From Anodontia alba (taxonomy: Eukaryota > Mollusca > Bivalvia > Lucinida > Lucinidae), in assembly GCA_964016985.1 (NCBI GenBank), contig OZ024824.1, positions 49,393,587 through 49,457,586 on the forward strand: a stretch of 64,000 bases of DNA. The letters run 5' to 3'. Shown here in pieces: positions 56,582-64,000 of the stretch. The first letter of the stretch is position 1; each line of letters begins with the position of its first letter. A program made the translations under genes and the position numbers. The notes under the pieces were generated by a model that saw only the letters and a list, made by a program, of their open reading frames with translations, had not been told where the DNA came from and did not search any database.

Positions 56582-57921
56582 CGAGGGATGTTCGAAATGA
56601 ATTGCTTATTGTCCTCTAGCTCGATATCCACGTGGGGCACGATAAAAACCAATACATACCTGTATAGGGTTATTCAATATCTACACAATGGTGTATAAAT
56701 GTACATGTTAGACTAAGTGTAAGACATAAAATTTGCCATTTGAATACACGCAGTCATTGACCACTGCAGTAAAATTGGTTGGTAGAAGCGTCGACAAAAA
56801 AGATGAAATACGGGCTTACATCAAAGCTCGCTCAAAACTTGGTTGTTCTTTGAAGAAGCTGATGACTGAAATTTCTACTGCTTTTGGACCTTCTTGTATG
56901 TCTTATGACACAGTTCGGCGGTGGAAAAAGAAATTTGAGTCTGGTGTAGAGTCCATCAAAAATGCACCGAAATCAGGTAGGCCAAAATCTGCATCTCGTA
57001 AAGAAACCGTTTCCAAAATAAAGGAAATCATTGAAGGAGACGCCAGATTTACAGTTCGTGATATTGCACGAAAGGTAGGCATATCACTTTCAACGGTTCA
57101 CCTTATTTTGAAGAAGCATTTGAAAGTCAGAAAGATTTCTGCTAGATGGGTGCCACATCTGTTGACTGACGAGCAAAAGAGGCAACGGGTTAAAGTGGCC
57201 AAAAAGCTGCTTCAAATGTTTCCAAAATATGACAAAAAGCAGTTTGCCAATGTCGTCACAGGTGATGAAATCTGGGTCCATTATTTTGAGCCCATCAGAA
57301 AGGTTAGCAATAAGATCTGGGCCACTAAACACAGCAAACGCCCAATAATTGCCAAACGTTCTTTGAGTACAAAGAAGGTTTTGTATGCAATCTTCTTCTC
57401 TGGTGAAGGAGTCGCAATAAAAGTGCCAGTGAAAAAGGGCAAAAGCATCACCGGAAAGTACTACAAAGATGTAGTACTGAAGAAACTGAAAAAGTATTAT
57501 CAGAAACGACGCCCTGCCACTGGTTTTAAACATGTCCGTCTTCTACATGACAATGCCCCAGCTCATACCTCCGCAATAGTTACGGCGTTTTTGAAGAAAG
57601 AAAAAGTAACTGTTTTGCCTCACCCCCCGTATTCCCCAGACCTTGCCCCATGTGATTTCTTTTTGTTTCCGAAATTGAAAGCATTCCTTGCTGGGCGGAA
57701 ATACCAGTCCTGACAGGCACTTGGATCTGCCATTCATCAGTACCTTATTACTGTGCCCAAATCAGCGTACCGTAATGCCTTCAAGAAGTGGATACATCGG
57801 CTGAAACTTTGCATTTCTAGCCACGGGGAGTACTTCGAGGGCATGAAATGAGTACTTTTGGGCTAACTTGAAATTTGAAGTCTCCAGATAGAAATAAGCA
57901 ATTCATTTCGAACATCCCTCG
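56582..57921 (+). mobile_element. mariner transposon, 1,340 bp
   Basis: Inverted ends CGAGGGATGTTCGAAATGAA and its complement (57,902-57,921), flanked by TA (56,580-56,581 and 57,922-57,923). Terminal repeats are about 29 bp and match almost perfectly, so the copy looks fairly recent. It lies 67 bp right of X3 inside the long-TIR element. Confidence 0.95.
56733..57851 (+). pseudogene. mariner transposase (DD34D), one internal stop
   Basis: The frame is open for 326 residues and then meets TGA at 57,711-57,713; the same frame continues to TGA 57,849-57,851, giving about 372 residues. N-terminal helix-turn-helix region: SYDTVRRWKKKF and FTVRDIARKVGISLSTVHLI. SARWVPHLLTDEQK is the mariner WVPHxL signature. 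The catalytic triad is complete: VVTGDEIWVHYFEP, LLHDNAPAHTS and YSPDLAPCDFF, with 34 residues between the last two aspartates. The enzyme would cut and paste the element at TA sites; the early stop removes the last 45 or so residues. Confidence 0.95.
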
Positions 57922-58538
57922 TATGTTCTGAAAATGATATCTTCGTTACAGCAAGTACACCAAACAAAATATATTCCACACTTTGTTGTACAGACTTCAG
58001 ATCTCTCCCAAAAATGAAACTAAATATGTAGTTTGAATTGAGCCACGTCACGAGAAAATCTGTTTTGTCATAGGCGAACAGCAAAGGCGCAGATCAGTCC
58101 CCGCATCCGCGCAGTCTGATTAGCATATTAAAGGAGAGCGCAGTGTAAAATGTCTGTATGAATAGCTATAAATAACTTTTTTAAAACCATAAATAGTGAT
58201 GCAAGATTGATCAAACTATTCGCTACGTAGAAAGTAAATACCTGTAACTGTTTTAAAAATTGAAACTTTGAAGACCCTAACTGCCTTCTGTAGCCTAGCA
58301 AACCGGTTTGAGCTTACATAGTAACAAACCCCTGAAGCTGATGTTTTCTCATGGTTTGGCTGGATTATGTTATTTCAAGTTGTTGTTAATTTGATATATA
58401 TCTCAACAGTCAGAGCTTGTCGCAATAAGTCATGACAGGATCGGTGTACACTGTGGTCAGTCTCGTTAGGGCATCTGTGAGATATGGCCATATAGACTAT
58501 TGTGACAAATAGGTAAGTGTATACTTTTAAATTAATAG
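57922..58538. other. Unassigned interior of the long-TIR element
   Basis: No ORF longer than 73 codons and no recognised repeat. Confidence 0.4.
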
Positions 58539-59570
58539 ACTTGTTTGTGTTGAGGTTTTACGGCTCAGTTAACCCAAGTGGGTCATATCGAGCGCATACC
58601 TGTATTGTTTACAGGTACACCTAATTGTTAAATTGTTCTTGGAGACCGGGAGGAGTTTAATTATGCACCTCCCTCGGATGCATTCATTTTTTAACTCGGT
58701 GTTAAAGTTATACCGTCTTTATCCCAAGTTTTGGGATACCTTGTCTACTTACCATAATTGTGAAATGGTCTGTCTATTCTACTACCTCTTGATGTTTCTG
58801 TAATATTGCCGTGTGTATGGCAAACAATGTAGACCCTGATCAGATGCCACGTACTGCGTCATCTGATCTGTGTCTACAATGTTAACAAACGTCTTTCTGT
58901 CCCAATACTTAGGGTTATTACGGTAATTACTTTCATTTCTAACACTCATTGACTTTGAGAAAATCCTAATGTTATGCGCATTGCTTGATGAACATACAAC
59001 AAACATAGTCTTGAGATTTCTTGCTACGCTCCTTTTTTTTTCTTTTTTTTTCTCTATTATTTTACCTGTGTTTTCAAATGGTTGAATGCCGGATAGAGAG
59101 GATAAATGTATACTTCAAGAGTCATCTCTCTTATTCATTTACTTTCCTAAGAATCCTGATCCACTTGTGAAGCGTTTGGTACTTTTGTCATTTATTATAT
59201 CATTGTTTAATTTAGTTTTACAGTCCAGTCAACACTGTCTACTCATCATACCATATAAGCACACCAAATCTCGTAAAACCCTACATTGGCTCAAATAGTT
59301 TTCGAGATATCTTGCTGACAAGATTTAGTTATCATTATATTACAAGCGGCATAATTCCGTAAAAATCTGTGACTATTACATGCATATACAAAATTTACAA
59401 CCGACTGCGTTAACCAGGTGCATTAGAGTGTCAATGTAATAGAAACGCTATTCAACCAAATTTATGAATAGACTGAGCTATTTTGATAGTGATGGGCTCA
59501 CATTTAGGCCACGCCCAGCCTCCACGAAAAACATTCACTATATTCCTGTGTTTTTCAGGGTATTTTGGTA
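58539..59570. repeat. Internal direct repeat, copy A
   Basis: Matches 60,480-61,850 in order: SINE-like GAGGTTTTACGGC, a TACCACCTCTTGATG-like block, the GTAGACC/TCTACA hairpin remnant, ATTGCTTGATGAACATACA, TTCTTGCTACGCT, TACTTTTGTCATTT and CAAAATTTACAA. Divergence is moderate and there are indels. Confidence 0.65.
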
Positions 59571-59583
59571 GTATTTCGGTATT

Positions 59584-59991
59584 TCAGTAAGTTGTGTGAC
59601 CGCCTATAAGACCTTCTAGAGCTGGGGGGGTTTTGATTTTGCATTCATCACTCCTGGGAACACGTGGAGCTACTTTCACTTTTTTTCTTGTTGGTTCACT
59701 GTATATGAAACAACTATTGTTTTTTACAATAGTAGGTGTCACAGGAAAATTCCGTGTTAACCAAAGTGTGGCATTTGCCGAATCTTTTCCCACAAATTTT
59801 CTTATTTTTATTTCTTCATCCGGATGTCTGATAATCCTGTGGTCAATTATCTCAGTAAATTGACCACAAGAAAATTCACACATCTTGCACTTGTATTTGT
59901 TCACTAAACTCATTGTGTAATTGAAATCTGAAAACAGTGGAGACAAATATTTTATAAGGCAAACACAATAGGCATGTTTATAGCAAGCCAT
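59584..59991 (-). CDS. Hypothetical protein with one C2H2-like zinc finger
   Basis: A 135-codon frame on the minus strand. Starting at an inner Met (about residue 27), MSLVNKYKCKMCEFSCGQF leads into a C2H2-like pattern: C, two residues, C, twelve residues, H, four residues, H. The rest is basic and polar (TRKKVKVAPRVPR) with no membrane segment. It is the only frame in the long-TIR element's own sequence with a recognisable protein motif, so it might be a DNA-binding accessory protein or a first exon. A chance ORF is possible; I know no family match. Confidence 0.3.
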   Translation of the reverse strand: MACYKHAYCVCLIKYLSPLFSDFNYTMSLVNKYKCKMCEFSCGQFTEIIDHRIIRHPDEEIKIRKFVGKDSANATLWLTRNFPVTPTIVKNNSCFIYSEPTRKKVKVAPRVPRSDECKIKTPPALEGLIGGHTTY

Positions 59992-60009
59992 TTTACTATT
60001 TATTGTGCA

Positions 60010-60245
60010 AAATAGATAACTTTTATATCTTATATCCTATATTAGATATCTTATATCCTATATAAGATATCTGATATATCATATATCTGATTTACTAAAT
60101 GATTATTTTCTATATCAGATGCCATATATCAAATATAAGATATCTTATTTACTAAAGAAAACATCTTTTAAAATGTTATATTAGATATCTGATACGTTTA
60201 AGCAAGTTAGATATCTTAAAGGTTATATCACATATCTCATATAAA
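60010..60245. repeat. Palindrome-rich ATATC/GATAT tract
   Basis: Repeated AGATATCTTATATC and GATATATCATATATC phrases in both orientations, able to form many alternative short hairpins. Between the two internal direct repeats. Confidence 0.75.
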
Positions 60246-60479
60246 TTTGAGGGAAAATAAAACCAACAGCAAACAATTATCCCCTCAAGGCGAAAATTTC
60301 GCGGAAATGGTCCACTCACAAATATTACAACATTTCCAAACCGGCCATACTCAGAAGAGAATAAATAAAACAAAATTGAGATTCATTCGTTTCATGCATT
60401 CATGATGTAATGTAAACTTATCATTCACTTTCAAAGGAGATTTTATTGTTAACAAAGTTTAGCCTGCATATAGTAAAAT

Positions 60480-61850
60480 TTTCTGGTCGAGACCGTGGAT
60501 ACATTCATTTTCTTAATGAGTATTTAAGTTATACAGTATTTATCCTAAGTTTTCGGATGCTTCAACTTCTTACCATACTTGTTTAAAATTTGGAATAGTC
60601 TACCACCTCTTGATGCGTCTGTTATATTGCGTACTGTGGCATCTGATCTGAGTCTACACTGTTTACAAAGGCCTATCTGCCTCAATACTTAGAGATTTTA
60701 CAGTAATTACTTCACCTCAAACAAACATTCCTTGAATTTGAGTAAAGCCTATCTAAATGGCACTGATCTTAATCTTATACGCATTGCTTGATGAACATAC
60801 AGCGGAATCTTTTAAAAGATTTCTTGCTACGCTTCTTTTTCCTTCTGCAAATGGTAGAATGTCGGACTGAGAGGATACTTAAAGAGTTGTCTCTCCTGGG
60901 AGCGTATTCATTTACTTTCTCAAGATTCGTCGAGCTTCTTGGGAAGTGTTTTTGTACTTTTGTCATTTCTTATAGATTTTTTGTTTGAGTTGGTTTAATG
61001 GTCCAGTCAACACTACTAGGGTCATGCCAGGCCGGTCGTGTAATCTATTAATCATATAAGCACACGAAGTTTCGGTTAGGCTCTGCTTTAGCTCAAATAG
61101 TTACCGAGATAGCTTGCTGACAACATTTCATAATCATTAAGTTACAAGCGGCATAACCCTGTTAAAATTTAGTTAATTGGGTAATTGACTCATCATTCCC
61201 AATCAGCATACCAAGTGTCAAGGTTCTAAATCAAACCCGTTTCGAGATATCTTGCTGACTAGAGTCTATTGTGTCGATCAAAAAAATCAGGAACTACGTC
61301 AGACCGAAACCATACGAGTGTTTTTTTGTTTTTTTTTTGTTTTTTGTTTTTTTCTGATTCTTTACACAAATTTTCAATATCCTATCTCTATGCAAAGTGT
61401 GTAGAACGAATGAAAGAACGAACAAACTACCCAAATACAATACACTCCTCCGACATCGTCATTCTTTCTGTCGTTCCTTTCTTTGATTTTCTTAATTGTG
61501 TAATTCATAGTTGTGATGGATGTCTAACTCTGAATGGAGTAGTCCTGAGCCCGAGCTCTGCGACAGGTGCTAGGACCGACACTATGTACATGAAATAATG
61601 TATTTCTAACAAAAAAGAATATCCCTAAAATCAGAAATGAGCTTGTCCCGTCTATAAGGAAAAAGATTTTATTTTGTAAAAGCGGGTTAATCTATATTGT
61701 CGAGGTCGACGATGAAAAATGTTGGATACATCTGTAACAAATGTATATACAAAATTTACAATGGACTGCGTCTACCGGACGTAGTCATTCATTTCGAGTA
61801 TAATAACAGTTACAGTGCTCAGATTTAGGCCAAATTTAGCGAATAGCATT
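60480..61850. repeat. Internal direct repeat, copy B
   Basis: Counterpart of 58,539-59,570, longer because of extra sequence at about 61,150-61,720, including GAGATATCTTGCTGACTAG phrases and a T-rich run (61,320-61,355). Confidence 0.65.
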
Positions 61851-62035
61851 TTTTAACGTTTCCAAGGACTTCCGTATTCCTCGTCTTCTGCAGAAGAGAT
61901 TATGCAAGAGAGACTATTCTAGTTGTATATTAAATGGTAAAATAAATGTAAAGATAGAAAATTAAACAGCCTTTATTCCACAAAGGCTTTCTGTGCTATA
62001 CATACAGCAGACGAAATGTAAAGAATGCCAGACAC

Positions 62036-62068
<33 letters not shown>

Positions 62069-62090
62069 AGGGCGGACAGACGGACGGTAG

Positions 62091-62132
<42 letters not shown>

Positions 62133-62830
62133 GAGAGAGATAGATAGATAGATAGATATGCCTATATAGGTGGGTTGAAGGTCTTGTTGGACACACTCTC
62201 TTTCGCAGCTTCCAGGGACCGATATATTCGTATAAAGAGCTGCACATTACCAGCATTCTTGCGATTTGGTTATCATCGTGTTTCTAAACCCTTCTCACCT
62301 TTTCATTGGTTCAAGACGGGCAATTTTAGCATATGGTCAATGGCCAAAGAATGGGTACTAAGTATTCGTAAACTGCCTAGTAGTCTTATGATGACAACTG
62401 ACCACGCCTGAAATGACTTAAAATGGGTCAATGGGTCGTAGAACATCAACATAACAACAACAACAAAATTTCAACAGACCTTTCAAGAAACATTTGTATT
62501 GAGGGGTAACTGGTCCAGCTGATTGAAGCAGTACCTCAGTACGGTCTTAAATCACTTATCATGTTAGTAACATGTGTTTTGAATATGTTTGAATGTAAAT
62601 TCAACCTTTGTGATCGATAGTGTTTTCGGTACTTGAAATAAAGTGACACTGCATATTTGACTGAATAAAAGCATTTTTATTTAAATTTGATTTTATGCAT
62701 TTAATTGTATTTCACTGACAGTGCATTGTAGATGTGACTAACTACTCGTATGTCTCTAGACGAGTATCCATAAGACTGCAGTCGCATAAAGCATTAAAAT
62801 CAATTGAAAACTACTGACCGGCTGTAATTT
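61851..62830. other. Unassigned sequence before the right TIR
   Basis: Apart from a GATA microsatellite, no gene or shared repeat was found here; the longest frames are under 90 codons and follow the microsatellite or lack codon structure. Confidence 0.4.
62036..62158. repeat. GATA tetranucleotide microsatellite
   Basis: GATA repeats broken by GGCGGACAGACGGACGG and a GAGA stretch. Confidence 0.95.
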
Positions 62831-63359
62831 TATAGTCGCAAGTTTGCGGACAGTCAAAAAAGCACTGGTGGCAACTGTTGATTACGTACAGTAGCAAGAC
62901 TGCGGACAGTCGTGCCGAAGACAGTGTACAACTGTTTATTCATTGAAAATCATAAATCGGGGAAATTGTGCTACATAGTTGTTGTACAAGGCGAGGGAAA
63001 TAAATTTTGCTCTCAAAAGGTCAAATATCCTTTCTTTTGACTGGGATAATTATTAGAAAACACATTTTAATGACGCTCCCTTGAAGTGAAAAAGATATGT
63101 TCGCTGTGATCGACCCAGACATCTTTGAGTCTCTCCCGTCTAAAAGACCCTTTCTCTCGCATTTAGCTATTATGAGGGAACAGTTATTACCTAATCTCGT
63201 TTCTGCTAGCATCCAAACGGGCTGGCTGTAATCAAAAACAATAAAAAAAAAAATAAAATAAACAAGTGACCTACCTGAAATCCAAACCCCAAGTATGCGA
63301 TTACCTGTCGGACAGAGTCGCAAGTTCCATTTGAAGCCACTGTCCGGTATACCACAATG
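62831..63359 (-). repeat. Right terminal inverted repeat of the long-TIR element
   Basis: About 529 bp, complement of 46,483-46,987 with substitutions and small indels, including T for C at the third base from the end (CAT rather than CAC). Confidence 0.85.
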
Positions 63360-64000
63360 TTCATAAGCAGTAATGTTTGCAAAACTGCTTACTGTGGTTT
63401 TGGAAAAGCAGTCATTTAAAAAAATTCATTTTTTTTTTAAATTTAATGCTGCCATGGCAACCAAACAAAATCGTCACTGGTCAGAAAACACATAAACTGG
63501 GTAGACAATCATCCAACGGTCATAAATGCCAAATATGGTTCACATCACTTCAACGGTAATGGAGAAAATGCAATTTAACTATTTTCACATCATAAGTCCA
63601 TGGGAGTTTTCTGTTGCCATGGCAACCTAACCAAAAGGCAGATTGACAAACTATTAGCTATTTTCAATTGCCCTTACCCATTTAACATTTGTACCAAATT
63701 AGAGTCCTACTGCTTCTGTGGCTTTGGAGAAGTAGTCATTAAAAAAAGTCTTTTTTTATTTTTAATTTGATGTTGCCCTGGAAACCAAACAAAATGGCCA
63801 TTGGTCATGAAAGATACAAACTGGGTAGACAATCATCAAATAATCATAACTGCCAAATATGGTTCACATCATTTCACTGGTTATGAATGAAATGCAATTT
63901 AATCAGTTTTCCATTATAAGTCTATGGGAGCTTTTTGTTGCCATGGCAACCAAACCAAGTGGCAGATCACCATAATTTTAGCTATTTTGAATTGTCCTTA
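63360..64000 (+). mobile_element. Core-repeat element A3, right part (runs off the window)
   Basis: Continues the element broken at 46,482. Two units of about 330 bp carry CTGTTGCCATGGCAACC and ATTGTCCTTA-type phrases, matching 42,232-43,095. GTTGCCATGGCAAC occurs at 63,613-63,626 and 63,937-63,950. Confidence 0.85.

Larger units (their letters stand above)
46483..63359. mobile_element. 16.9-kb element with long terminal inverted repeats and 5-bp target duplication
   Basis: The left end CACTGTGGTATACCGGACAG and the right end CTGTCCGGTATACCACAATG are inverted copies, and similarity extends over about 510 bp (46,483-46,987 against 62,831-63,359). TTCAT flanks both sides (46,478-46,482; 63,360-63,364) and the flanks join to one continuous A3 repeat, matching the intact version near 36,520-36,560. 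Without X3 and the mariner the unit would be about 6.5 kb. No transposase or capsid/polymerase genes were recognised, so it is non-autonomous or decayed. A 5-bp duplication and CAC-type ends occur in Transib and RAG-like transposons; this family assignment is tentative. Confidence 0.85.

Noticed and set aside
46483..63359. Maverick/Polinton identity for the long-TIR element
   Set aside because: No DNA polymerase B, integrase, protease or capsid frames, and the target duplication is 5 bp rather than 6 bp.

Overview
This is eukaryotic, repeat-dominated DNA, most likely from a bivalve mollusc. The grounds are AT-rich sequence, no compact gene set, a tRNA-derived SINE, Tc1 and mariner transposons, a Ty3/gypsy element, a LINE, and many copies of 'core-repeat' elements like the oyster/clam pearl elements (non-autonomous Helentron relatives): a short 5' inverted repeat, tandem 145-165 bp units, a GGAC-rich tract and a terminal hairpin. 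The species cannot be named from the sequence. I recognise no host gene with confidence; almost everything is mobile or repetitive.

Layout. 1-943 is the right end of a non-coding mobile element (working name X). 944-5569 is a broken gypsy pol (protease, RT, RNase H, integrase, C-terminal PHD finger). 37 nt after it comes a second gene (5607-9534) with a zinc finger and a TatD-type metal-dependent nuclease domain, in the place an env gene would occupy. It is broken by a frameshift, an in-frame stop and a 1.26-kb DNA transposon. Six covarying hairpins follow. 12.9-19.4 kb is a Tc1 transposon carrying a 4.9-kb copy of X (X2); 19.5-23.2 kb is an old X copy (X4). 24.2-26.5 kb is a 5'-truncated LINE on the minus strand, also with a PHD-like finger. 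26.9-36.1 kb is a 55-bp satellite with two core-repeat elements inserted. 36.1-43.1 kb is a five-level nest of insertions. 44.8-45.9 kb is another core-repeat element. 46,483-63,359 is a 16.9-kb unit with about 510-bp terminal inverted repeats and a 5-bp target duplication, itself containing X3 (with a nested core-repeat element) and a mariner with one internal stop.

Most interesting signals: (1) element X, with no conserved ORF but an array of hairpins whose stems covary and whose loops are often UNCG-like; (2) the gypsy-PHD-TatD arrangement with a candidate splice acceptor before the TatD gene; (3) six hairpins with compensatory changes behind that gene; (4) core-repeat elements whose tandem units carry near-consensus motifs for CTCF, YY1, RFX and ERR/SF-1; (5) the long-TIR element with a 5-bp duplication and CAC-type ends.

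Relative ages follow from nesting: satellite, then element A2, then a Harbinger-like element, then element B1, then element C; element A3, then the long-TIR element, then X3, then element B2; Tc1, then X2. All identity and motif statements were made by eye.
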